Shown here: positions 25,126 through 37,065 of the stretch, in pieces | Numbering within the stretch: position 1 is the first letter of the stretch | Layout of the letters: each line of letters opens with the position of its first letter | Assembly (NCBI GenBank): GCA_024305405.1 | Contig: JAKNDB010000068.1 | Location: 4,778,001 to 4,842,000, forward strand | DNA length: 64,000 nt | Reading direction: 5' to 3' | Source: Dirofilaria immitis | Lineage: Eukaryota > Nematoda > Chromadorea > Rhabditida > Onchocercidae | Made by a program: the position numbers and the translations under genes | The notes under the pieces: model-generated | The model's database searches: none | What the model was told of the DNA's origin: nothing | The model's input: the letters and a program-made list of their open reading frames with translations, nothing else

Positions 25126-26566
25126 TTAAAATGGTTTCCTTAGTCAATCAATTTATCTGAAACTTTTTGCATTAAAACTCTGTTTTATTTTTATTATAGC
25201 AAAAATAGAAGAAAAAGAAACTTGCGAATCGATGGAACAATCTCATATTTAAACCAATCTATTGAAGAGGTGTAGTTAGGAAATACGAGAAAAGAAAAAA
25301 ACAGTATGTATGTCCGATACGTTAAAATAATATATTCAACAACAAAATAAACCAGTATTTCGATGTACCACCACTATGCCAATATATATCATACATTCAT
25401 TATTTCTTTCAATACTAAGCAGTCCTTACCGAATTATATATATTCTCGTATGGTACTACATCAAGAGATACTGAATAGCCTGTTTTTTGTCGAACATATT
25501 TTATCATTTCTATGCATTTAAATACAAATTTTATAAACATTTTTATTATCTATCAATTTTGTTCAAAAAATATATCTTAACTTCCGTGAAAGATTTATTT
25601 TTGATGTTGAGGAATTGGAAGCTTGGATAGAGATTTTTCTGTAACGAAGTTTTATTGTGATGGATTTCATTCGTCGCAACTACGATATACAAATTTAGTA
25701 GAAAGAGTGAATAGATAAATATTTTTACAAAAATAAAGAAATCGTCCGCTATCGTTGATATTGAGAATTGGAAAAAATCGCTGACAGAATAGTCGAATGT
25801 AGTATGAATGAATAAAAATGAAGAAATAAATAAGAAATAATGAAGTAATAACTTCCCAACGAAAAATGATCTCTTTCATAATGAAAATGTTTACAATTTT
25901 ATTAATAACTCCCTGTGACCTGAAGGATGACTTGATTTCTTTGTCAATGCCTATAATACATGTTTTTGTCGAACGTATTTTATCATTTCATTAAATTTTT
26001 GAATGATCTTTTAATAAATATGTGAATGATTATAAAACCAGATTATATTACTTTAGCTGTCAGTTTCAAGGCACAATCTATAGCAGTTACTATCAATTTC
26101 GTTCAGAATTAATAGAAAGTATATGTATATATATATATATATTTATATTAAAATCATTCAAAAATTTAATGATCTTTCATGAAATTTTCCTCTTTGTATA
26201 TTTTCCAACTTTAATAATGTATTTATATTTGGTTCAAAACTACATTATCGTTCCAAGCATTTGTTTTATAATACAATATTATTTCATGAAAAGCTTTAGT
26301 ATACACAATAGATATATGCAAATTTATTCTATCACAGCTACAAAAAAATGAAATTTTCTACAATATTTAACAAATATTTAAAATTTTGATTTTCAGATAT
26401 TAATTTTTCCCTCAGATGTAATCATCCATTCCCCAAATATAACTTTTTTTCCATTTTCACAAAAGTTCAATCAAATAAAAAAATGAACATTGATTTTACA
26501 TTCAAAGCAGAAAAAGTAGTAATTTCCCATTAAATTCGCAAATGCACCGATAGAGTAGTTATAAAA

Positions 26567-29379
26567 TTAACTTTCAGCATCTGGTATTATCACTATATCG
26601 TCCACACGCTTCGCTAAGCTATTTACCATTTCTTTGGTTATTTCTCGAGCTATTCTATGAAAAAAAGTTAATAAATTTATCTCTTAAATTATAAAAATTT
26701 GAATAAGAAAACTAAAAATTTTGAAGTTAAATTAATACAACACCATATTTTTTATTACGCAATAATTTGAACAGCAGGATGATATGGGAAATTTCATCTT
26801 AGAACATTTCTCGAATCTCATGTTAAGTTTGGAAACTGAGTAACTGGATCGGAAATGTTGAACTAAATTATTCATAAGATAAAGCAGCTGAGGTTAATGA
26901 TCCATATACGGTCCATAACCATTCCCTTCTTTGTTTTCTTTCCAAATCTAATCTTTCTCTAATATAATCTTATTTGATGCTTGTTTTTATATAAACCTTA
27001 ACTTACTGATTTTAAATAAGAATATCAATAAAGATATTCATTCCCAAAGTTCTATCTTAAAAATTAAAAACATAATAATATACCGATGGACCGTTTCTTC
27101 TTGGATATTTCTTTGTGGTGCACGCTTCGACAGTCTCTGTTTTGTAGGTGAAAGCGACACTGTAGCCTGTCGTGATTGCATTAATCGACGTTTTTCCTAA
27201 AACGATGAGGCAATTATTAGATAATCCAATTGTGCCAAATATAAACTTTCCGTTTTTTAATAGTTACTTCATGATTATTACATTACAAATATAACAGAAA
27301 AAATTTCTTGGTATTACGGAATTGAATAGTTTGAATACTAGAATTGGCTTTTCAGTACACCTTTATATCGCATGGATCCTATTTTAATGAATGACTTACA
27401 TAAAGATCATACGGTAATAAATATCCCGGGCTACGTAAAGTATGTTTAATTTCACGGAAGGTTGCTGCGGATTTTGGCCTACATGGAGTTCGTCGTAACG
27501 GATTACCACTGATTTTTCGTTTCAGTGCTTTCTTCGTTTCATATTTCTCTTTGATCCTTCCTGCGATCATCTATAAAAAACAAAAATATATAAATTATAA
27601 GAATCCTTTTTGATCTTCACGTTAAAATTTTTGGTTTTGTAATTAATGCATGTTATACTAGTATTGAAAAAAAATTTATGAGTACAAGAAAAATGCAAGT
27701 AATGTTGATTTAAATGAGACTAAGAACATGCACTTTACTGACTATTGAAAACTAAACAATCGTAATATTATGCATTACTAAATTTAATGAGACAAGTAAA
27801 ACCTCATTCAAATGTCGTACAACAACGTCATGAAAAACAGTGATGGCTTTCTGAAGCTGTTCAAATTTTGACGTAAAATTCTTTTCATGTATACAGCAAA
27901 ATTCTTCGAAACGATATAACAAATCGCATAGGCAGCTAGCAAAGAATGCACAATTGGCAAGTTGAAATGGGCTAAAAACAAAACATTCCGAAAACTCAAT
28001 TTTCATGAAAAATTCCAATCAATTGATTTCTTTTAATCAGGACTAAAAATTTATGTCAAATGAATCTTTAAAATTGCTTCTAATAGTGTATTGTTAGATT
28101 TTTCGATTCTCATTTTCATTGTTATTATTCTCATTGTTATTATTATCACAATTGTATTTAAATGGTTATAAAAACTGCAACTTTTTCAGCGATATATTTA
28201 TGCTTTGTTCTGCGATGAAATTGCACTGTTTTGCAACATTAATCATGACCGCTAATACTAAGATAAAGATGATAATTATTGATTAATACCTTAGCCCCAT
28301 TAAAATTTAAAGATAAAAAATGAAATATGGAAAATACAATGGGAAAATAATAACTGATTAATGTAATACCAAATGGGAAAAAAATCTCGTAATAATAACA
28401 AACGTTGAAATTCTGACAGCAAAACAACGCAGCAATGTATAAAGACGTCTGATAAATTGTTCAAAACGTGGCAAATGAAAGTAATCGGAATTCAGGAATT
28501 GTTCCAACTGTAGTCGAACGGAAAATAATGAAGAAGCATCACGATTTATATTAGCACCAATATCACAGAATGCAAGATTTGCTAAAAACAGTAATCTATA
28601 ATACAATTATTGCACATATCGTTAATTTCATATTGCCTAGATATCCATTTCACACATTTGCTTACTTAATTTTTAGTCTGTTTATTCAAAGAAACATGAA
28701 TATATTTAATCGAAATTATTTTGATGATTAGCAAATGCAGAGTTAAGAAATATAATTTCAACATCTCATTTTTAGGGATCAAACAAAATATAACACAATA
28801 GTCTCTATACTTTTACAATAGACAGAATACTTACTAATATATTGTAACCTTTCGTTTCAAAATTTTTAAAATAATTTCGTAAATAAACAATCGTGAAAGA
28901 CATTTCATCTTCTAATCACTGAAAAATAACTTTCCATGTCTTAGCCATATTCTTAATCATTATAACACATACGGTAACGTTTACTTACAGCTTTTAATGA
29001 ATGATTCCGCTATAAGCTTCAGATGACATATCAATAAATCGATATTTCGATAAATAATCGTACGTCGATAATTTGCTGATGATTTAAATCCCACATTTTT
29101 TGCACTTAATTGTTGTCCATAAGTAGTAGTAGTATCAACTGATCCTATGTCATTTAATATTTCATTTACCGTGCTATCGATAACATACTTTTGGAAGGAA
29201 CGATTAGTCAACAGTTTCATTAAAATTTGTTGCGCAATAATTTCAGATTTCAGTTGAGGCGATGAACGCTTCACCCGAGTTGATGAAATGGTTTCAGATT
29301 TCACCTCAGATGGTGAATGTCTCACCTGAGGTGATGGATATTTCAGAGATGGCGAATGTTTACTTGGATCATCTCTCAT
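26567..29379 (-). CDS. hypothetical protein, six exons, SP-rich N-terminus and helical body
   Basis: Family not recognised. Exons on the minus strand: 28989-29379, 28404-28581, 27803-27971, 27400-27570, 27084-27196, 26567-26654 (stop TAA 26567-26569). All donor/acceptor phases agree, 369 residues in total. The ATG at 29379 sits two bases after a TTTGCAG acceptor, as expected for a trans-spliced leader site or an upstream non-coding exon. Residues 1-45 are rich in Ser-Pro/Pro-Ser (HSPSLKYPSP), possible proline-directed kinase sites. The middle (about 110-245) is predicted helical and rich in Cys, Phe and Leu, for example LPRFEQFIRRLYTLLRCFAV and FEQLQKAITVFHDVVVRHL. Residues 247-340 are basic (RIKEKYETKKALKRKISG, SPTKQRLSKRAPQ). 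No signal peptide or membrane segment is clear. A cytoskeletal, nuclear or cell-cycle role is conceivable but unsupported. Confidence 0.75.
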
Positions 29380-31222
29380 ACCTGCAAATAAAATATTTCG
29401 TCATTCTTCATCAAATCAAATAATTACATGATTTTCTCATTAAAAATTACCAATCAATAATTACTAATATTAATTCTATTTTTAATTTTTGATACATTTA
29501 TGTTCGATAACAAGAAATGACCAATTACATTAAATAAATTTACAAAAATCTGTAAACAATATACTTTATAGTTGTTATAATAGACAAAGAACTTATATTA
29601 TAGTTCCATATATCTTCATATACAGATTTTTTTGCTTAAACTAAAAGAAAAAAAATAAATATACATTTATCGGCTTTATGCATTTACGTACTCGCTCGCA
29701 ATTATAGGCGTAATTATTTCACGTAAGTCAGAAAAAGAATCTCGTACTGCTTATATATTATTTATATATAAATTAAAACAATTAATTATATAAACTAAAT
29801 CAAAAAGTAAAAGAAAATACTTCTTAGCAACTGCTTCAATAATTCATGCAACAATTTTAATTAAAATTTAATCAAAGAATAAATAAATGAGGAACTAAAG
29901 AAACAATAGCTAATAAATAAATGGGTAAACAATAAACCAGGTTCATATTAGATATTTCCATAAAAAATTTTTCTCTGATACTCTCTGATACTGTGCCAAT
30001 GTTCGGCATATAAATTTACATCAATTTTAAAAGCTACAATGTGTGGAATATCACCATACTTCTATTATTTGATAAATTATAAATGATCTATAAATTATAA
30101 GTGATAAATTTTGATTGATTGATTATTTTGGATATTTTGCTATAAGCACATCGATATTTACATTATTGACTAAATTCGGGAAAAGTTAAGAATCAAATCG
30201 AATAGTTTTTCGGAATTAGCTTAAATCTATGTATTCATCATATCAATCGTTTTATTTATATTAGCAAATGTCTTAATTTCGATTTAATCAATTTTTAGTC
30301 CCGATTTAATTAATCATTTTAATTTATATATATTCAATTATTTTTTATTATATATATCTATATATATATATATATAATAAAAAATAATTCGAAAAGAAAA
30401 GAAGACTTGAGATGGATAAGAAATATCGAGAAAGAGAGAGATAAGAAGAGAAGATACAAATGGCCGAATGACATCGTAGACGATGACCAATATTTGCTCA
30501 ATTAAAAGAGACACTAGCTTAATTCTATTTTTTCCTCTCCTTTTTCTCCCTTTCCCTCTATGATACCTTATCATATTTTTTTCTTTTTAATAATCAATTT
30601 ACCTTTTTTTTCTTTCCATGCTTCTCTATATCTCTCTTTGGTTTCGTTGTTGTTTTTAAAGAGGTGTGTATATGTATAGCGATATGTATTAATTATTCAT
30701 TATTATATGGCTAGATTCAAAGATTTAATTTTTAATGGAATACATAGAAACTGGGTGGATGTTTTATATTATTAGATGAATGCAGTACCATCATTAGCGG
30801 AATATTTTTAGAATGCTATAATCACTACATTATATTTGATCAATTCTTCCTCACAAACAAAGCTACAAAAATTCCAATTTCAGAATTTTAATTTCTAAAT
30901 TTTTGATTTTTTAAAAAAAAAATATTTTTACATATTAAGTGGAAATTTTTTCGAAAAACTTACTAATTACTAATAACAGAATAATCGAATGCTTAGGTTG
31001 ACAATTAAGTTAATCATTCATTACGATGGACTGAAAGGAAAGGACTAACCCAGAGGATTTCAGCTTCTAAATTTTTTTACCTGAAAAAGAAAGAGATAAT
31101 AATATTAGATATGCAGTCTCTTTCAGTCGTTTTCATCCATATTATTTCAACAATTATTAATGACAATTTTAAATTAAAGCTTAACTTTATGTTTAACCAT
31201 TTTTCATCATTTAAAAACTTAG
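29380..31222. other. divergent intergenic region
   Basis: Lies between the start of the minus-strand hypothetical gene and the start of the plus-strand cyclotransferase gene, so both promoters should be here. It holds a TA microsatellite (about 30350-30375), a purine-rich tract at 30393-30455 and no exon I can support. Confidence 0.5.
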
Positions 31223-32067
31223 ATGTCAAATAGTTTAAAAACAAAAATAGCCCGATTTGCATTGGTGTTCGTTTATGGAACACTGAAACGTGGCGAGCCG
31301 AACGCATCAATTATAGCAGATCCGTCAACCGGAATACAAAAATTTATAGGAACCGGCAAGACTGTCAATCCATATCCTCTAATTATCGCTTCTGAATTCA
31401 ATATACCATTTTGTTTGGACAAACCTGGAATTGGGAATGTAAGTTCCTTTCTGAGTTATTCTCAGCATAGAAGAAATTTAAGTTGAGTCGGATCGATTTT
31501 CGGATCAGTTATTAGAAAAAAATTTGCTGAAAATGAATAAAATTAATTAAATTATTGAAACTGAATAACAGCATTATAATTATATGATAATAGGACAGGA
31601 TAGAACTGAACTTTTCACATAATTTTCTTTTTTACATCAGTCAATACATTTATCTGAAATATTTCCACATTTATGCCTCTAACTAATGTTCAGTATAAAT
31701 CTCGAAACAAAAAAGGACATATTGCAGCGTATAAACGGTGAATTATATGAAGTTGATGAACAGAAACTGAGGATACTTGATGAATTCGAACAACATCCAA
31801 CCTTCTACAGGAGACAATCAGAGCAGGTTTCCTTCTTCACTCAATTCAATGTATTTTTTTCATTTCTTATCAAATACGTAGCGATTCCCGTGAAGATAAT
31901 GATATCAGATTGAAATGGATCATAATGGTGCCATCGTAACCGCATGGATATATATGTTACCTAAATGGAAGCCAGATTTACTTCAAAGTTCTAGTAATTA
32001 TTTGGAAACATATAGTTCTAATGGATCTCACAACCGACCATATGTGAAAAGGTTTAGAATTTCTTAG
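31223..32067 (+). CDS. GGACT: gamma-glutamylamine cyclotransferase (GGACT/AIG2-like)
   Basis: Enzyme family that releases free lysine and 5-oxoproline from gamma-glutamyl-lysine left by breakdown of transglutaminase cross-links; cytosolic. Exons 31223-31438, 31728-31826, 31909-32067 (stop TAG) give 157 residues, the usual size. Visible family signs: the start motif VFVYGTLKRGEPN (residues 15-27), then YPLIIASEFNIPFCLDKPG, INGELYEVDEQKLRILDEFE with the catalytic Glu position in GELYEVDE, and the end motif YSSNGSHNRPYVKR. The acceptor at 31727 (ATATTGCAG) was chosen because it restores the family sequence GIGN-RINGELYEVDE; an earlier AG at 31691-31692 would run into a stop. The ATG follows directly on a CTTAG acceptor-like site, consistent with trans-splicing. 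The gene looks complete and intact. Confidence 0.92.
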
Positions 32068-33460
32068 ATTGAAAATTTTGACGCAACGAAAGCCTTTAAA
32101 AAATATTCCGAATTGCTGAAGTTTTTACGACTCAGTCTCTCTGTTGTGCAATAAGTGTCAGGAAGGCCCGTTTCGTAGATATTCTCCAAAACCTGTATTA
32201 ATTTAATGTAAAAATCAATTGGAACTTGAAAACTACAGAATGTATAATCCAGGCTTTTCCATGACAAACATAATTTCATGTATTATTGAAATAATGGAAA
32301 GCAAAAGAAACTCGTTCTTCTTCCAGATATAACGATTTCTAAGTTCCAAAGGTTCATTATTAATCATTTCTGATAGCAAATACCAAATCTGGAAATTTCA
32401 TTCCAGGCTTTATGCTTAATATCCAAAAGCTAGCACCCCAAATTTAATCATCTAGTTATGCTAAATTATTATAGAAGTTTGAATTAACGCTTGTGCATTG
32501 TTTAGATTTGATAACGCATAATATTGAACCTTAATATTAACTAAACTTTTTCAGGGAAAATTGCCGATCATTGAACGATGTCTGAACCGCAAGTACTCCT
32601 TGTGATAAATTTTTATAATTTCATGCATGTATTTCTAATTTATGCTTAAAATAATATAATTTATAATGGATAATTCCAAAGAGATGAGATGAACTTATTG
32701 TGAATATCTTAAATATTTCTTATATCAGAATTATGTAAAATTTGTCATTTGTAAAGTGAGCTATATAGATGAGTTAAACACAACATCTAACACGATAAGA
32801 AGAAATTATCAACAATACTTAAGATGGTACTACAGTCAAATAAAAAAACGGAAAATAATTTCAAAGATGGAACATTACGATTAGGACCACTGTTTTTAAA
32901 TCTTCTGTAATTCTTTTTAATTAAAAATTGTTTTGCAGAGCCAGATTCAATCAGGATATCTTAACTATGCTAAATTAATTGGTTGGCTTGTTTGTTCATT
33001 TTTTATTCGGAAAAATGTAAAACTAGTCAAATAAAATATATATATTTTTTCGAGAATATATGATTATCAACTCAGTAAAATCAGCAAAGTATTGATTATC
33101 AAGTCGATCAGTCCAACAAAGTTCACGAGATAACAATAAGAGCTGCTAGCGTACACATAAATCCTATTGCAGTCAAGGTACAAATGACCACTTGCGAAAA
33201 AGGCAGAACAAAATTAATAAATTGCGAGGAGACAACAATACCTTTTTTACTCTCACCAAATAATTTTAGAAGAAAAAATAAATTTTAATCAAAGAATAAA
33301 ATATTAATAAAGATAGTCATAAAATGCAAGTCTAGTCGTCAATTTCTCCAAGTCAATTTTCCTAAAATTCCGGTCAAATGATACATTATTTCCTCTCAGA
33401 GGATATAGCGGTTACTGATCAGATTTTGTGGAAGGATTTGAAACATCATTTGGTGAAAAA
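32068..33460. other. intergenic region between convergent genes
   Basis: Between the 3' ends of the cyclotransferase gene (plus) and MRPS10 (minus). A minus-strand open stretch of 71 codons at 32064-32279 has no family match and no splice context, so it is not called. The part from about 33112 on belongs to a dispersed repeat shared with 36.1 kb. Confidence 0.5.
33112..33400. repeat. dispersed direct repeat, copy 1 (mate at 36077-36400)
   Basis: About 290 bases align by eye with 36077-36400. Shared blocks in the same order: GAGATAACAATAAGA, AGCGTACACATAAA, TGCAGTCA followed by GATACAAATGA-like sequence, AACAATA, TAAAATGCAAGTCTA/TAAAGTGCAAATCTA, and TTCC(G/A)GTCAAATGATACA. Identity is moderate. 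Likely copies of an old transposable or duplicated segment flanking the MRPS10 gene. Confidence 0.75.
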
Positions 33461-35567
33461 CTAATTTTCAACCGAAGTTGATTCTTTATTGACAGAATGC
33501 TTTTTACCTTCGCTAAGCAACGTTTCAACAATAATTTTTTCCTCCTGACTCATAGTTAGAGTTGCTGTTGGAAGATCATTTAATTGCATTGATTTAATCC
33601 TACTTCGAATAATTTCCGGCAACATTGCAATTTCATCATAAGTGACTTTCATTGCAACTCCTTCTGGTATATTTCGCTGAATATATTCTAAAAATGTACT
33701 CGCTGTACTACCCGTAACATGTCCAATTGTAAATTGACGAATGTGGGTTCTTGTTTCGTAATGAAGTTGATTCTTTTTCTTTGCAAATTTAGCTCTCAAA
33801 GCATTTTGGATCCACCATACGTATGGAAACACTTTTACAGAAACTATCTCAAGTTTCAAATGATTGCAAACAGCCTGAAAAAGCATTTTTATACAATCGT
33901 ATCTTTGTCATAGCAAATTTCTAACATCGTCTATCAAAATAACCATGAGCAATCTAACCGATAATTAGATCGAATGAAACAGTTTAACGATTCAATTACT
34001 TTCTTTTTCCTTATGGTGTACAGCTATGTAATCAGCATGATAACACTAATATAGAAGTGATAAAAGAGAATAATTTTATCGAACTCAAAATATTTCCAAA
34101 TAATGAATATTAACATAGTTAGAAAAAGCTGATGTTTGCCACTTCGTTCATTGAAAAATATTAAAAATGAAAGTAATTCACGGTATATGATAATGCAAAA
34201 TGAACTCTTTTGATATAAATGGTATTAGAATAATTGGTAGGTGCTTTATCAACCTCTTGTTAAGGCTTAGTAATGCATTTATATTTTTTATTCAGTCTTT
34301 ATGCCACTGTTTTACACCGCCTACTATTTAAATAACATAACAAGACAAACTATAGAGATAGATTTTCTTTCCTTGCCAATTGTTGGACTTTGACATAAGA
34401 TAACTGTTTAAATTGATGAGGCCATTATTATTAATAAGACTATGTGTATAAACATTTTATAGCTACTATATGCATCATTAAGCTAATGAAAACGAATATC
34501 ATATTATCTATATGTAATAATCAAATGACTGTATTCCATTAAAAAATATTAGGCGTAGTATGTTCCTCTATTGAAGGGAAAATAGTCTGATTATATGTAG
34601 CTATCGGATCAAACGATTAATTTATAAAATTAATCCTTTTTTGTTTTTTTCTTTCTTCAAATGTTATACATTTAAGTAATGGGGTAATTTTGATTTTTGA
34701 AGGATAAGGACAATTCTTTATCAATGTTTAGCTTATTCCTGAAGTGATCAACAAAATACCAACAGTTTTTATTGATCTTAGTAGCAATCATTTAGTATAA
34801 AACCAATCCAATAATAATGAATTTACTATTGTTAAATTATGTTTAATGACCCTACAAACGTTTGGGACACTATCAACAATAAATCGTCCTTAACGCGTTA
34901 TTTTATTATAATTCGTATCACTTTATGATATTTTGAATATTAATATATTCCAATCAAGTATTTTATCAGTGCTTAGCAATTACAATTCTTATTAAATAGT
35001 TATTTGTTTATTTCAACAGTCCAACTGAAACAGTTTTACTCTGAATTTTACCTTTAGAAATGTAGTGTATGATTTTAAAACTGCCTTATCATGACCTCTA
35101 TATTCCAATTGAATACGCGTAAATAATCGATCAAATTCGACAGTCGAATCTTGTTCAAAAGAAGGTCTGAAATCCAAAATATAAATTTTTGAATTTAGAT
35201 TTTAGAAAAGAATGATGCTAAAAGAATATGTTTCGAAAATCAATCATTCCATAACTAAACACTTAACGCCCAGACATAGTTAAATGATTTTCATATTGTC
35301 TCAAAATCTATTCATACAGCAAATATTTACCATTTCTAATGCCCCTTTTGCTTCAAAATTCGAGCATCCATTATAGTGACGTAAGAAATCAAACACTGTT
35401 ACTGCTAACAATCACAACGGTGTGATTGTTAAATGAATCGACAAGTTAAATGAAACTCACGTCAGTGGTCTACCTACACGTGAACAAGATCGAACTGAAG
35501 TGATACCAACGGATGAATAATGCACACCAAAGAAATTTCGGAATACTGTAGGGACACGTCCAAACAT
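33461..35567 (-). CDS. mrps-10: mitochondrial ribosomal protein S10 (uS10m)
   Basis: Component of the small subunit of the mitochondrial ribosome. Exons on the minus strand: 35461-35567, 35052-35166, 33461-33874; phases agree, 211 residues. Residues 1-36 (MFGRVPTVFRNFFGVHYSS...) are basic, hydroxylated and free of acids, a typical mitochondrial presequence. The uS10 domain follows: FDRLFTRIQLEYRGHDKAVL, then YETRTHIRQF, matching the bacterial uS10 YEIRTHKR motif, and the strongly diagnostic MRPS10 stretch GSTASTFLEYIQRNIPEGVA. The C-terminal tail after MLPEIIRSRI is Glu/Lys/Ser-rich. The gene converges with the cyclotransferase gene. No frame problem is seen. Confidence 0.95.
35406..35431. 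repeat. perfect 11-bp hairpin in MRPS10 intron 1
   Basis: TAACAATCACA-ACGG-TGTGATTGTTA: an exact 11-bp inverted repeat with a four-base loop, just inside the first intron (donor at 35460). Might affect splicing or be a protein-binding site; no known motif. Confidence 0.85.
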
Positions 35568-37065
35568 TTCCGCGCGTGATCAGGAATATTTACATGCAGT
35601 ACCATTCTGTTGCCATGTCATCCAGCACCAAAATTCCGTAAATTATACTCGCAAACAGATCTTGTGTCAATGATTTCCCATACCTTCTCTTCCCGACTTC
35701 ACTTTCCTAGCCGAAAAAGATGGTTCTCAGAGTAATGTCATTTACACCAATTTCTAATATAATATTTTGTAGCCATCCCAAATAGAAAGGATCACTATAC
35801 TAATATTTCGAACACGCCAAAAGTCATTGTTATGTAAACACTTCGCTCGCTTCTCCCTCTATTTCACCACATGAAATTCTGTTCCTTCAGAATTCAAAAA
35901 TCTAACCCAGTATTCTTGAACTTCATCCTACGCCTCATTCATTTCACGGAAACTGCAATATCATCATTGCTATGATATTTAAGCGTGTAGGAAAAAAACA
36001 TTGTGATTTCGACTTCGATAAATTGTAATGCAATGAATGTTAACACAATCGAAATATCATTTGCAAAAAACCCAGTTAGTCGTCAAACCAACCAAACCAA
36101 CAAAATACATGAGATAACAATAAGATATCTGCTACTTGTAATTAGCGTACACATAAAATTTACTGCAGTCACGATACAAATGATCGTTTATGAAGAGAGA
36201 GAACAAAATCAGCAGAGTGTGTGTAGAAAACAATATCTCTTTCATTCCCACGAAATAATTTCACAAGGAAAACCTTGATTAAATTTTGTGAAAAGGAATA
36301 AAACACTATAAAAGATGCCCATAAAGTGCAAATCTATTGCGAAAACACCTGAGTACTGCATAATTTTCTTAAAATTCCAGTCAAATGATACAAAACATCT
36401 TCGAATACTTCAGATTTCTGTTACGAAAAAATAAAAAAAAGGATGTGGCGACGCTTGATGCTATCCTTCTCAATAGCGCATATATTGTGCCGTTCAACAC
36501 GCGATTGCAAAACTAACACTACAACCTCACTAAAATATCTCTACATTAAGCAGTCAGACATCCTAGCTATATCACGTCTATAAAACAAATTCAGGGTATT
36601 TCTTGAGAATGTGAAATTAAAAAGAAAGCAGAAAAAAAAGAATTATCTTAGTTCAAGATTTTTTAAAAGACGTTCAAGAAGCTTATCAAAAAGGATAGAA
36701 AAAATAGTGCAGAAATACTCGTAACAAAGAAAAGAGCACAATTGCAGATATTTTGAAAAGAAAAAGAGGAAATAAACACCAATAAATATATAAGAGTTCA
36801 AAGAAATCATTATAAATAATTCAGAAAAAGCGACTCAGAATAAGAATTCATCGAATCGGAATTCTTCCAACAAATCCAACAAGAATCAGTATACTTAATT
36901 CACAGAATTCCGAATTGCAAAGATATGCATCACGATTTTCAACAACATCAAGAATTCTTCGCAATTTTTGAAATTAAAAAGAGTCACTTGTTAATGGACG
37001 TATAAAAAATCAATTACAGAAAAGCTTATGATCAACAAAATAATCCACTTCTAATAATGTTTATT
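35568..37065. other. intergenic region upstream of MRPS10
   Basis: Between the MRPS10 start and the end of the CDV3-like gene, both minus strand. Includes the second copy of a dispersed repeat (36077-36400) and an A-rich tract with many GAA/AAG words. No supported exon; the 91-codon plus-strand open frame at 36003-36278 falls in the repeat. Confidence 0.5.
36077..36400. repeat. dispersed direct repeat, copy 2 (mate at 33112-33400)
   Basis: See the block list under copy 1. Same orientation, about 3 kb apart, flanking the MRPS10 gene on both sides. Confidence 0.75.

Larger units (their letters stand above)
19630..26566. other. gene-poor region with repeats and possible gene remnants
   Basis: No confident multi-exon gene. 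It contains short tandem repeats (20753-20840, 20957-21051), two probable relics of the small secreted-peptide gene (23234-23374, 23617-23730) and a GC-richer pocket near 24905-25125. A direct repeat with core TTTTTGTCGAAC, followed by TATTTTATCATTTC, occurs near 25485 and 25962. Two minus-strand open stretches begin with hydrophobic, signal-like segments (Met at 20117, MTMIAAVIFIIFYCAFQ; and 25667-25879), but neither has supporting exons. Confidence 0.5.

Noticed and set aside
25667..25879. Minus-strand 70-codon open frame with a hydrophobic start (MKEIIFRWEVITSLFLIYFF)
   Set aside because: Could be a small membrane protein, but a hydrophobic frame of this length is expected by chance in A/T-rich DNA, and no splice or promoter evidence supports it.
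32064..32279. 71-codon minus-strand open frame abutting the GGACT stop
   Set aside because: No similarity recognised; lies in the likely 3' untranslated region of the plus-strand gene.
35325..35405. Open minus-strand stretch (VFDFLRHYNGCSNFEAKG) that looks protein-like
   Set aside because: It lies in MRPS10 intron 1, and MRPS10 splices in phase without it; no family match.
36003..36278. 91-codon plus-strand open frame
   Set aside because: Falls within the dispersed repeat shared with 33.1 kb, where the frame is not kept.
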